Source: Athripsodes cinereus
Lineage: Eukaryota > Arthropoda > Insecta > Trichoptera > Leptoceridae
Direction: 5' to 3'
DNA: 64,000 nt
NCBI GenBank assembly: GCA_947579605.1
Contig: OX388310.1
Location: 2,790,001 to 2,854,000, forward strand
Below the pieces are notes generated by a model. That model saw nothing but the letters and a program-made list of their open reading frames with translations. It was not told the origin of the DNA and did not search any database. The position numbers were made by a program, and so were the translations under genes. Shown one piece after another: positions 54,491 to 64,000 of the stretch. How positions within the stretch are numbered: the first letter of the stretch is position 1; each line of letters opens with the position of its first letter.

Positions 54491-54812
54491 AATTTGTAAT
54501 TATTAAAAATGATTTAAAAATATTTGAATAATATCTATGAATGTTACTAGACACGTTATACTAGTTTTACAATATTTCATGCTGAAGCTACTGAAAAAAT
54601 CATGAAAGCATTTGATATGAATTTACTACAATTTTCGGAAAGTTTTATTAAAATTAAAAAAAAAATGTATTAAGGGGAAATTCAACAATTCTTGACAGGG
54701 TCAATCTATAATGATATCTGTTAAATTAGAAAAAAAGAACTTCAACCATTCATCTTCTTCTTCTTCTGCTTGTAGTAGATCATTGATCTGTTTGTTCGGA
54801 ATTTACTTACTC

Positions 54813-55085
54813 TTACGACGCTGAAGACCAACTATCCTTCCTTCTTTTAGGTGGCCTTCCAGGCAATCTTCGTCCTAGTGGAGTATCGTTCGCGGCGATA
54901 TGGGCTATTCTATCGCTACTCATGCGGTCCACATGGTCCCTCCATAACCGTCTTCTCTTTCTGTTCCATCGAACGATATCTTCAGTTTCACATATTTTTC
55001 TTATTTCGGTGCTCCTGACTATGCTTTTGAGAGTTTTGCCCGCGATCGCACGTAGAGTCTTCATTTCAGAGCATATTTCTCAACC
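54813..55085 (-). pseudogene. RTE-like LINE C-terminal fragment
   Basis: An open minus-strand frame reads TLRAIAGKTLKSIVRSTEIR, KICETEDIVRWNRKRRRLW, DHVDRMSSDRIAHIA and GRRLPGRPPKRRKDSW, to a stop at about 54813. TLRxxxGxTxxxRIRxxxIR...W...GRPxKRW is the C-terminal pattern of RTE-like ORFs. A (GAA)n tail (plus-strand TTCTTCTTCTTC at about 54757) lies about 50 bp past the stop. Confidence 0.72.
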
Positions 55086-55388
55086 ATTCATTAGTATAAT
55101 ACAATATTGAATCAATTTGAGTTACTGCCTATTGCTTACACTAAAGTAAGTGTAAAAATAGCCAGTTGGATATGAAAAACCAACAATCTTCGCACTTAAA
55201 ATACGTTGGTAATGGTAACACATGTAACATTACAGTAAAGTGTAATGAGTTCAAAGGTCAAATGGTTGGATTCCGGTGATGAACATGAATTTCTAAAAAG
55301 TTTCAACTATTTTCGATAGATGTTGATACTGTGGTAGGTAGGTAATTTTCAACTAATAATTAATTACAATACGCAGAGGCTACTGACA
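55086..55388. other. Gene-free stretch
   Basis: No recognised feature. Confidence 0.4.
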
Positions 55389-55389
55389 C

Positions 55390-55475
55390 TTCTCTGTGGC
55401 CTAATGATTATAGCACTTGGCTTGTAACACAGAGGTTCAGGGTTAGATTCCTAGTAGTAGTGGTTAGTTGAATGA
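55390..55475 (+). repeat. tRNA-like sequence, probably SINE-derived
   Basis: TGTGGCCTAATGATTATAGC resembles an A box region, CTTGGCTTGTAACACAG an anticodon arm with TGT (Thr), and GGGTTAGATTCCTAG a B box. The acceptor stem TCTCTGT has no good partner, so a SINE or tRNA pseudogene is likelier than a gene. Confidence 0.45.
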
Positions 55476-56460
55476 AGTCTTTATACAGCGATGAGTGCAG
55501 TTTCCTGCTGTGAAAGTAGTGATACGAGAGAAGCATGAGAGGAATAGATGGATTTAGTGAACGTTATTTTAGGGATAGCTGGAATTGGTGAACACGTTGA
55601 AGTTTATAAAGTTTTTGTGCCTGCCAATAACTGAAACATTTACTTAATGTAGGTTTGTCCAAAAAAATTGAGGCATTTATTAGCCCACCGCCTGAGCCAA
55701 CATTCACACTCGTAAAATATACTTTTATTAAAGTGTTTCATACACAAATATTTTTTTGCTTAAACACATTTTTGTAGACAACATATTAAACTGAATAAAT
55801 TATGAAATTTCATAATTTTATTTTTAGATCCACCATAGCACGAGTTGAATTTTTAAAAATTAGCTTATTTGTTAAAAAAACAAGATATTTTAAAAAATTA
55901 TCAAAACGGATGATGAATTTCACGATTGACTATAAAAATTCCTATAAAACGATTTAAAAAACAAAACTTTTCCATTATTAATATTTCGGGAGTTTTTTTT
56001 TGTTCCACTTGAAAATATTCATTTGACTGTTCCAAAGTAAACACACAAAGTTTTCTTTTTCTTTTCACGTTCTACACTCCTCTCTTTTCCTTTCTTCACA
56101 TTTTTCGTTTTCTCCTCAAGCCTAAATTACACTTACTTAGTGTAATGTCGAGTTGATACAGAGTCAATCTAATGCGAGTCGAGTGAAGTGAGGTGATTAC
56201 GGTTAGTAAGACAACGGACGAAATAAAAATCAATTCAGAAATTTGAACAAAATTTTTGAATGGATTAAATATACGTCTAAGTTTTTGTGGTTTCCCCGAT
56301 ATCATCAAAAGGCAAATGCTGGAGATGTCTTTCTAAAAATCCGCCCACAACGGTACTCTATTTCAATCGTTTGTCACCACTGTCTTAATCACCACTATTG
56401 TATAGCTATCCAATTACATACATACTATGTATTATATTCGTCACCAACTTGTAATATCTT
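55476..56460. other. Gene-free stretch
   Basis: Nothing recognised apart from AT-rich sequence. Confidence 0.4.
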
Positions 56461-56468
56461 TATTTTAC

Positions 56469-56520
56469 GCTAGCCTGATGATGAGAGCGGAAGCTCTCGA
56501 AAGCCGGCTCGCAACTAATG
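56469..56520 (+). ncRNA. Hammerhead ribozyme candidate, Penelope type
   Basis: CTGATGA (56475-56481) and GAAA (56499-56502) both match the consensus. Stem II is a perfect GAGAGC-GGAA-GCTCTC hairpin. Stem III is the 6-nt palindrome GCCGGC (56503-56508), then T and C (cleavage after 56510). Stem I starts GC/GC and then has a mismatch. Short stem III of this type is known to work mainly as dimers in Penelope-like elements. The whole core is intact. Confidence 0.7.
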
Positions 56521-56729
56521 AAGTCACAGTGGATATACTAAAGAAGTGTTATATTAATAATTAATTTTAGGTCAAAACGTTTGAAAACTATGTTAGCACC
56601 TACAAACATTATTACTAGTTGCACCATTTTCACGATATTTCACTTTCTCAAATAATCACAATAATCGACAAAGTGTTCGCCTGTCATATCATTCAGAAAC
56701 ACCTACTTACATAATTCTATTGGAGAATA

Positions 56730-56995
56730 ACATACATACCATCACGCCGCATCACTCGCGGGGTAGGCAAAAAAGATCGAGCGCCACTTTCTTCTATCCT
56801 TGCATACATCTATCGCTCCCGTCATTGTCATACAATTTCTCATGTATGCTCTTCTTTTTAATGTGCTCAACACGTGACAATCCTGTAGGATTTGATTAAA
56901 ATGATCTTGCCATTTGATCTCCGGACGTCCACGTCTCCGAGCACCATTTCTCTCAGTCAAATATTGGGGAATTACCCTCAACGTAATCTTTACAT
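56730..56995 (-). pseudogene. RTE-like LINE C-terminus with Rep240-like terminus
   Basis: The open minus-strand frame reads RVIPQYLTERNGARRRGRPE, IKWQDHFNQILQD, HVLSTLKRRAYMRNCM, AIDVCKDRRKWRSIFFAYPA and SDAA-stop. It ends GGCGTGATGGTATGTATG. The RRRGRPxxxWxD and CKDRRKWR signatures fit RTE-like ORFs. Its last ~36 bp (TGCCTACCCCGCGAG...GTGATGGTAT) align with the end of Rep240, making it the likely partner LINE. Related ends lie at 20.7-21.2, 41.5 and 43.1 kb. Confidence 0.75.
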
Positions 56996-58190
56996 ATTTA
57001 GAATTATTGACAAATTGTCACATTAATAAACGTTCTTGAAAACAAACCGCGTTTTTCAGTTGGTTGACTGACATAATGAGATCTTTCCAAATCATTAAAA
57101 TAGTTACTTTTGTATTATATAAGGTACACGTGAGGCTATGTTTATGACTTATTTTCAAAAGGGTCGATTTGACGTATGTAAAATGCAAGATACAATAAAT
57201 TTCTAAACTGATACCTTGTCAAGACCTTTTGTATTTGGCTTAGTATAGTACTTGGTTTGTGTAATACGGACTTTCAACACTACAGTACTACCGAGTGACG
57301 ACTCGAGATGAATATAAAGCAAGTCATGTTAAGACGCTGTTTGAAAGTCTCCATCACGTACCTATTTATGTAGAAATGTCATGAAAAATTATCAATCTGC
57401 TAGATATTATAAGAATGAGCTGAAAAGAAAGAATGCATCCTTATTATGTAGTGTTTTATTCTGTCTGCATAATCATTACTTGTTCATTCACCTTTCGACG
57501 TTACTCTCAGAAGCACAGTATGGAAATCAGCATTCTCCATTGAGAACCATTCAGTGCCAATTAAGTAATACCTCCTTCCACGACGTTTCAATCATGCTCT
57601 GATAAGGAAGGTGTGAAATAAAAAGGGTTAATGGTGCATGAGAACAATCTTTATTCATGAATGTATGAGTATACCACCTATTATTGTAATGTTTTAACAT
57701 GTAAAGGCACCTATGTATAATATAGTAGTAGTTGATGTTGTTTAAATATGTTATTTTTTTATTTATTTAAATTAGACATATTAGAATCATAAGCTATAAA
57801 TAATCATGTACACTTATAAAATAATAAGCTATAAATAATTATGAAAATAAAAATATTATAAATATCCAGATCCCACCCATATCATCCCCCCTATTGTCTC
57901 TGCTAATCCCAACTCCACCCCCTGCCCCACCCTTCACTCCCTCTAACCATAACATACCAATTTTATTGTCCTTGAAGATTATAGGTTTAGTTAAGTTCTG
58001 AAGCTTTGAAAACGTTTAAATCATTAAAAAATAAAAGTGGAAAATACAGTGTTTTTAATTATTTTAATTTATATAAAATATTTCAATTATTTTAATGTAA
58101 TTATAGACTGTAAAACGTTCAGGGCGTTTATTGATTTCAAAAATAAATAAATATAAATCTTTTTAATCAAAATTGATTGATTCATCGTTC
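56996..58190. other. Gene-free stretch
   Basis: No recognised gene. A C-rich plus-strand run (CCACCCCCTGCCCCACCC-like) lies at about 57.9 kb. Confidence 0.4.
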
Positions 58191-58191
58191 A

Positions 58192-58375
58192 TATATCACC
58201 ACGGATTTTCCCATAACTGAGATTGTCAGCGGACTAAATTCAGGTGAAAACATGCAGTACGTCCTCTTCGTGTCAATAAAAGTTTAGGATATTCAGGATA
58301 AGTTGCACACTTAATCGCTGAATTGAAGATGTTGAATGTCTTATGCACCCAAAACTGTTGAAAATTTTCAAAATT
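58192..58375 (-). repeat. Rep240 copy
   Basis: TATCACCACGGATTTTCCCA, CAGTACGTCCTCTTCGTGTC, GGATATTCAGGATAAGTTGC and TGAATTGAAGATGTTGAATG follow the consensus. The head is missing. Confidence 0.72.
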
Positions 58376-58417
58376 TTAGTCACCATAATTTTAAAATGTT
58401 AAAATATGTTTCAGACT

Positions 58418-58760
58418 ATACCTCCACGGCATATCCTAACTGTAGTTAATGAGTTAACTCAGTGATTCCAAAGGTGGGGCGTACGCCCCACCGGTGGGGC
58501 ATCACGCCTCAGAGGTGGGGCACCGCGCTTGCACATATTATTGAAAATTTACCAAATTTAATTAAAAAAGAGGCCGGTGGGGCATATGACTTATGAAATG
58601 ACTACGGTGGGGAATGGCATGAAGAAGGTTGGGAAACACTGAGTTAACTGCATAATAAAATGAACATAAAAGATGTTTTCTCTGCCTCATAAAAAAAAAT
58701 GCGGAGTGGGTTGCAAACCTCATAGCCGAATTTAAGATTTTAAATTTCTTGTATGTTTAT
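58418..58760 (-). repeat. Rep240 copy split by a hAT MITE
   Basis: TATACCTCCACGGCATATCC to 58459 continues after the MITE with TGCATAATAAAATGAACATA, GTGGGTTGCAAACCTCATA and GCCGAATTTAAGATTTTAAA. Together they make a tail-plus-middle Rep240 copy. Confidence 0.7.
58460..58641. mobile_element. hAT MITE, 182 bp
   Basis: CAGTGATTCCAAAGGTGGGG to GGGAAACACTG, flanked by the 8-bp duplication AGTTAACT at 58452-58459 and 58642-58649. The interior has repeated GGTGGGGC words. It inserted into the Rep240 copy above. Confidence 0.93.
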
Positions 58761-58804
58761 AAAAACAGTAGAAAAAATCTTATTTTTCAATTTCCTTTAT
58801 TTAT

Positions 58805-58935
58805 ATCTTTGCCAGTGACCACTTGGATGTCTACAATGACCAGAAACATGAGAGAGGCAGAGCTGAGGACTGGGAGAGTCGACTCTAAATAAATGGGGTA
58901 CCTAAAGGCAAGAGCGAAGAAGAAGAAGAATATTA
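58805..58935 (+). pseudogene. RTE-like LINE terminal fragment
   Basis: Frames include RNMREAELRTGRVDSK (an AxxRxxWxR-like end), a stop, then GGCAAGAGCGAAGAAGAAGA with a (GAA)n tail. Confidence 0.5.
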
Positions 58936-59126
58936 CGAAGATGGATTGTTATAAGGTTCCTACATATATTTTCTTTACAAGAATATTATTGTCTATCTAA
59001 ACACTAGAAAACTACTTAAATTATGACACCCAAGATCTTATTTATGGACCTGTAAAACTTTTGCAAGAAATAACAAGAGTCATATGTTATTCTGAGACTT
59101 TATGAATTATGATGATAGTTATATAC

Positions 59127-59605
59127 GAAAGGTTCCCAATTTTTTTTTTCTCATAGACCACTTTCAAAATTTGCTGATTCCGATAAACCCCCTGCATTTC
59201 AACCCCCCCTCATAGCTAAATTTTCGAGATTGTAAAGGTATTTGAGATATTTCAAAAACTCCTCGGTTTTCTTACAGAATATTTTCTCACCGTACCTTTT
59301 TCTACAATGTAACGGGTATTTGTACCGACTATTGCTTATGTCAATACCGGTGGATACTTTAAAAATATTACTTGTTTAAATTTCTACCTCCCCGTCGCCG
59401 AATTATCAAAATGGTATAGAAATTTGAAATATTTCAAAAATTCCTCAGTTTTCTTAAAGAACATTTAATCGAATCATTAAGTATCTAGTTTTTACCGAAT
59501 ATCCGATACTTTAACTATGGATTCGTGGACCTCCGCTTAAGACTTGTGATCCACCATTTTTTAGTTACACCAACGTAGACCCCTAGACCACTTTGGGAAT
59601 CACTG
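59127..59605. mobile_element. hAT MITE, 479 bp
   Basis: Left end GAAAGGTTCCCAATT and right end GGGAATCACTG are flanked by TTATATAC/GTATATAC (59119-59126, 59606-59613; one mismatch). It is the same family as 48192-48545 (TTTCAAAATTTGCTGATTCC). The ~110-bp module occurs twice (about 59225-59345 and 59408-59470), which explains the greater length. Confidence 0.85.
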
Positions 59606-59859
59606 GTATATACGAATTATTTGTCCCTAATCGACACTTTTCTTATTGGGTTATTTATTACCTACTACTACTACAAGATGTTTATTTCTCCTCTAACAAT
59701 ATATTTACTGGGGGGGGAGGGGGAGGGGTACTATTCTTATTAATAATGTCCCACGAGAGACGTTCCCATTATTAACTTTATATTATCATAAAATAAAACT
59801 AAAGAAAATGTCTGGAATTAACTGTGGATTACTTTTTACATTATTCCGTGGAGTAACCG

Positions 59860-60240
59860 GTGATATCAGCTCAAAGCTAAGCTTTTTAACGAACTCATTT
59901 TCTGTTCATGGTGCTCGCTGATGGAATAGTTTGCCTTCTAGAATATGGTTGCTCCCCACTCTTCATGCTTTCAAGCGGGTCGTCAATCACCACTTTATCA
60001 CTCAAAATTTGACATCTGTTTCCAAGTCCCTTTTTCTACATATTTTTTTCTTATGTACCTCTTCTATTCCTTCTTTTAAAATTTTGTGTGAACGATTCTT
60101 GAAATTGGGTAAGTTGAAAGAAATTGCACCTCTGCGATAAACTCGCCCACTGTATATTGATTTTATAGTTGTATTTGATTTGTATGCTTTTTTTTTGTAA
60201 ATCTACTTGTAATCGATGTACGGTAAAGATACATTTAACA
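59860..60240 (+). pseudogene. LINE C-terminus and 3' UTR (jockey/CR1-like)
   Basis: The frame reads LPSRIWLLPTLHAFKRVVNH, HFITQNLTSVSK, ..., RFLKLGKLKEIAPLR and a stop at about 60140. WNSLPxxI...PxLxxFK is the usual end of jockey/CR1-type ORF2. The 3' UTR carries GCGATAAACTCGCCCACTGT and ends TCGATGTACGGTAAAGATAC, which identifies the source of the four other 3'-end fragments in this window. Confidence 0.65.
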
Positions 60241-60284
60241 CTCAGATTCAGAACTATTTGAAAAAGATCGTTCTTCAATTTACC

Positions 60285-60338
60285 CTGGCAGGGAATCGAG
60301 CACGGCACCTCGTGACTAAAAGGCGTTACATCGGTCAT
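60285..60338 (-). repeat. tRNA-derived SINE piece
   Basis: The reverse strand CGCCTTTTAGTCACGAGGTG, then CCGTGCTCGATTCCCTGC ends in a good B box. No acceptor stem. Confidence 0.4.
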
Positions 60339-60344
60339 CATTGT

Positions 60345-60405
60345 TGGTCTTCTATTCTTTTCCATAAGTTTCCGAGTGTCCTGGAAAGGCAGATACCAAT
60401 AAGCA
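60345..60405 (+). repeat. Rep240 head fragment
   Basis: GGTCTTCTATTCTTTTCCAT, then AAGTTTCCGAGTGTCCTGGA and AAGGCAGATACC. Confidence 0.6.
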
Positions 60406-60909
60406 TTTTTTCCATTCACAAGCTATTCTACTAATTTGATAACTTTCTTTAATAATGGACCTTTCTAATGACAGCAACATTGAGTGTGACGTAAGAAGAG
60501 GTGGTTTATATTGGCGCAGATACTTTCTGTAATAGAAAACGCTCATTTTTACCCATTTCTTGAATTAAAAAAAAAATAAAACAAAAGAATTAGCCCAAAC
60601 AAACTGAAAACTATCGCTAGTACTATATATTTTTCTTTATTTTAATAATGCAAAATGATGTATTGTACTTACCTACCTTAATATCTTCAAGTGCTTTCAT
60701 GAAGTTCCCTCGAGTGCAATTTCAGTAGAAAAGTGGGTTTATAATATCCAAGTTATTATCGTATAAATTATTTAACAACGTGAATATATTAAAAAAGCAT
60801 GTAAGTGAAAATAGCAGGTGTGTAGTATTTAGATAATAATAATATTTCACCGATAATAATAGCAATTGAAATCCCAAAAGTATGTATTTATCATTTTATT
60901 TTCATGAAT
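60406..60909. other. Gene-free stretch
   Basis: No recognised feature. Confidence 0.4.
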
Positions 60910-60912
60910 ATG

Positions 60913-61180
60913 AAGAAGTAAAACACTTAACTTTTTTTATACATACTTTATTTTTGTAATCAAGGAGCATGCAATAGTGTCGTCATTTATTAAGACATTA
61001 TCAATAGGTACTCATCAATAAAGAATACAAAATTAATAAGGAAAGTAAAATTAAGGTGTTAACAAATTAATATTGGAAACTCATTGATTATAAAAAAAGT
61101 GTGTATAAATGGTATAAAAGAATTAAGTGTTTCACTTCCTATCAAGAAGAGAAATACACAAAAATTACGGATTATAATTT
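60913..61180. repeat. Diverged copy of the Penelope-type foldback
   Basis: GTAAAACACTTAACTTTTTT on the left is mirrored by AGAATTAAGTGTTTCACTTC on the right. A decayed hammerhead-like segment (AAGACATTATCAATAG on the plus strand) is at about 61.0 kb. ACAAAAATTACGGATTATA matches the end at 13.6 kb. Confidence 0.6.
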
Positions 61181-61234
61181 TTTTTTATTTAGAATTTTAA
61201 AACATCGGAAAATACTTAGTTAAATAAATCATCT

Positions 61235-61325
61235 ATTGCATCACGGAATTTCCCTTATGTGGGGCAGCCAGCGGACTTATACATGTCATTCTTTTTGTTT
61301 CATTAAAAATAAATTTGTCAGAATT
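61235..61325 (-). repeat. Rep240 tail fragment
   Basis: GCATCACGGAATTTCCCTTA, then TGTGGGGCAGCCAGCGGACT and CATTCTTTTTGTTTCATTAA. Confidence 0.62.
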
Positions 61326-61689
61326 GAAAATCAAATTAAAAAATCTTATCGATCTAGGTAAAAACGGTGTAAGAAGAAATAAAGTCAATTTACCTACACA
61401 TTGAATAAGCAATAAGGTTTGTCATCCACAATTGGTTTACCAACCTTTTTTGTAACACATTGTTTAAACGTAAGACTTATCCAGACTAATTTATATTTAA
61501 TTTAATGAATTTTGAGGTATTTATTTTTAAATATTTAACCTATCTCGGTTTTTGCTGTATATAACTAGAACTATAATAGATCGCGGGGGCAATTGATATT
61601 TATACTAAAAATTAGATGACTACAATCAATTATATGTATAATACAAATAAAAGTATTTTGAACAATCCTTGTTTTAAGAATCCAACATC

Positions 61690-61832
61690 TGGAATTTATC
61701 GATGGGCTATGCCACCCATTCTGAATATCTTTCAGTTTTGTCGACAATGAGAGGATGACTTGTATATTTTTACATGCATTGAGTCCTTTTTTGTTCCATT
61801 TGTAGGCTATGCCACGATGTTATAAATCGAAA
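61690..61832 (+). repeat. Rep240 copy, diverged
   Basis: CGATGGGCTATGCCACCCAT, TCTGAATATCTTTCAGTTTT, GACAATGAGAGGATGACTTG and GGCTATGCCACGATGTTATA. Confidence 0.62.
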
Positions 61833-62735
61833 ACAACTATTTTTAAAATAATATACAAACAATCTCAGAAATTCACTGTTCAATAATTAAATATTTTTTA
61901 AGTCTCCATCATTCTGTCCAGAAATCTACTTGATAAGTCTTCACGCATTCTAAAAATATGTTTGTTAGACAAGCAATGTACATTATAACCTTGGCTCTAA
62001 GTAGATCAGCTTTAGAAGTACCAAACATGGGTTGTTTTTATTATTATTTCACAGATGGAAATACGAGTACCATATCAACCATTGTTTTCATTTAATGTAT
62101 AATCCGACCTAATTCCACATCACATTTCTGCGTTTGAATATTATTATTGTGTTTTCACGTTGCCTGAAGCCTAATTCTGAACCTTACAAAAATATTCTAG
62201 AGTGGAAACGTGTATTATATCCTTCGGCCCTTATGTTGAGAAATAATGCTCCATGTTAAATACTTACGTATAATAATATTACGTTAGCTTTTCATGGATT
62301 CAGGACGGAATTCTGGAAAACCATGCCCAATTAGAATCATTTATTAAAAAATAAGCTTTGAATTTGATTTTGTATTGCGAATTTTTTTTAATAAAAATAT
62401 AAACCCTCATTTACACGAGACTTGTCTCTATAAGGAGGATGTTAAGATTTAAGTTTAGTCTATAATTGTTATATCTGTATTGTTTATTGTGTTCAATCAA
62501 CTGACAAGTTAATATTACACTTGACAAGTTATATATTATAGATTCGTACTCCTAATCTGATAGTATGTACCAATGAATCGTTGTGAAATTTTGTTAGTAT
62601 TTTTAGTACAGAAGTAAGTAGTTTAACGGTTTTGAAAACCTTTAGCTTGTCAATCAAATCAAAACTTCAGAATATTTTCAAGTTTAGATATTAATTGGAC
62701 GTCAGATAATAGATTCTATTCTTCTTCTAAGTCGG
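61833..62735. other. Gene-free stretch
   Basis: No recognised feature. Confidence 0.4.
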
Positions 62736-62739
62736 TCCC

Positions 62740-63250
62740 TCAATGCTGAGGATCGTGACCACCATGACCCCAACCAAGCGACAAGCTCCTCCACCGTGCC
62801 CTGTCCTCCGCCTGCCTAAACGCCTCACACATTGTACCCTCTGCAGCATCTCTCACATGATCTGACCATATTGTCGGTATTTGGCCTTTGCTTCTTCTTT
62901 CTTCGACTCCACCAGAAAAAATATTTTTTTCCAGATTGTCTGGCTCACGTCTTATAATATGTCCGAAAAAGCTTAATATACGTCTCTGACATATTACGGA
63001 CAGTCGAGTATTTATCTGGAGCTCAGTCAAGATTGACACATTCGTTCTCTGGGCCGTCCATGGTATGCGTAGCAACTTTCTCCAACACCACATCTCGAAA
63101 GCATCTATTCTGTGTCTTTCATTGACTCTTAACGTCCATGTTTCAGCTCCATAAAGGAAAATGGAGAAGACCAGAGTTTCAACCAATCTTTTCTTGGTGG
63201 TTTTCGGTATACCTCGATCACGCCACACCCTGTCCAAACGGTTCATGCCA
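62740..63250 (-). pseudogene. RTE-like LINE C-terminal region, longest open copy
   Basis: A 168-codon open minus-strand frame, stop at about 62740, reads NRLDRVWRDRGIPKTTKKRL, VETLVFSIFLYGAETWTLR, RIDAFEMWCWRKLLRIPW, ICQRRILSFFGHIIRREPDN, SKGQIPTIWSDHVRDAAEGT and CEAFRQAEDRARWRSLSLG. K..LV.t.V.s.LLYGaEtWtl...d...ieaFE.wcwRrlLrI.W is the region just after the polymerase thumb in RTE-like ORF2 proteins. The polymerase motifs themselves are missing, so this is a 5'-truncated copy. After the stop, the minus strand runs on with GAAGAAGAATAGAATC (TTCTTCTTC on plus at about 62720), the trinucleotide tail. Confidence 0.82.
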
Positions 63251-64000
63251 GATTCTATACATCCCCTTCAATATAAACCATCTATTATTACAACCATATT
63301 GTTATTATAGAATATTATTTCTTCTTAGTATTCACATTGTTCACTATTTCGTATTGTAATAATAATAATATGTAGCTTCTATTCGAGAATGTACTGCATT
63401 GTTCTGCATAAATAACTTTAAATTGCACGTCGTCTGTCATTTGAATACAACAAAGAACATCAGATATACATCATTGTTCATAATACGGTGCACAATTCAA
63501 TCTCTCTCATTGTTTAGTATTATTATCAGACATATTGAACTCACATAGAATCCCTATTTAGATCTATGTATTTTGTGTTCTATTAAGAACGAATCACCTA
63601 TTGTATGCAGAAGTAATAACATAACATACATAACATACATAGACAACTCACACAGATCGAGCTAGTCCCAAACTAAGACGAATCTTGTATTATGGGTACT
63701 AACGCGACGATACACAAGATATTGATTTTTCTGTCTTTGTTTTAACAGTCTCAGACTTTCAAATGAAAGGCTGGAGAAGAATATTGTTTTAATTAAACTA
63801 CGATGAAGTTTAGTGATGTACCTATATGAGGAAAATATATAAATGATGGATAGCATATAGAAGTACCTACTGTATAATTTATGTTTTCGAAAGTTGTATA
63901 TTATGCAACTTTCGAAAGTTCAATATTTCGTGACGCATTATGTGTCTAATCTATCTCCTCTTTCGATTCAGTTAAGAACTTCGTCATTTGGGATGTGGCA
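63251..64000. other. Gene-free stretch to window end
   Basis: AACTTTCGAAAGTT-type hairpin at about 63.88-63.92 kb. No gene recognised. Confidence 0.45.

Noticed and set aside
55390..55475. A functional tRNA-Thr gene
   Set aside because: A/B-box-like words and a TGT loop are present, but the acceptor stem is not formed.

Overview
This window is AT-rich, intron/exon-free-looking DNA from an animal genome, most likely an insect. The reasons are the mix of mobile elements (mariner, Tc1-like, hAT MITEs, R1-clade, jockey-like and RTE-like LINEs, Helitron-like ends, Penelope-type hammerhead motifs) and the absence of any bacterial-type gene layout. I could not recognise a single intact host protein-coding gene, rRNA or functional tRNA. 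Nearly every open frame that looks like protein is a decayed piece of a transposase or reverse transcriptase, and the rest look like chance frames. The species cannot be named from the sequence alone.

Layout. At 1.6-5.25 kb a mariner element with 32-bp terminal repeats was split by a 5'-truncated R1-clade LINE, which left a perfect 13-bp target duplication. From 5 to 29 kb there are relics: RTE-like LINE C-terminal ends, several foldback elements, two minisatellites grown out of transposon sequence, and many copies of one short (~240 bp) repeat called Rep240 here. At 29.0-29.7 kb lies one of two ~695-bp MITE copies; the other is at 45.1-45.8 kb. At 29.8-35.9 kb is a three-level nest: a terminal-inverted-repeat element of hAT type (8-bp duplication GTAGATAC) holds a dead jockey-like LINE, whose reading frame is split by a 2.4-kb TG...CA insertion with a 4-bp duplication. 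From 36 to 64 kb the pattern of MITEs, SINE-like repeats, hAT pieces, a second Helitron-like end and RTE-like tails continues.

Three things stand out. (1) At least five places fold as type I hammerhead ribozymes with a very short stem III, the form known from Penelope-like retroelements; further, more decayed versions sit inside inverted repeats. (2) Rep240 has a constant 5' end, a (TAG)n tail, and shares its last ~36 bp with an RTE-like LINE whose 3' ends occur in the same window. This suggests a SINE-LINE partnership. (3) A 211-bp foldback element occurs twice at exactly the same length, flanked by 3-bp CAG or CTG duplications, and an empty-site-like paralogue lies about 4 kb from one copy.

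All assignments rest on reading the sequence and on remembered family features. No database search was possible, so family names at clade level are tentative. Gene-free stretches are listed so that the reader knows they were looked at.
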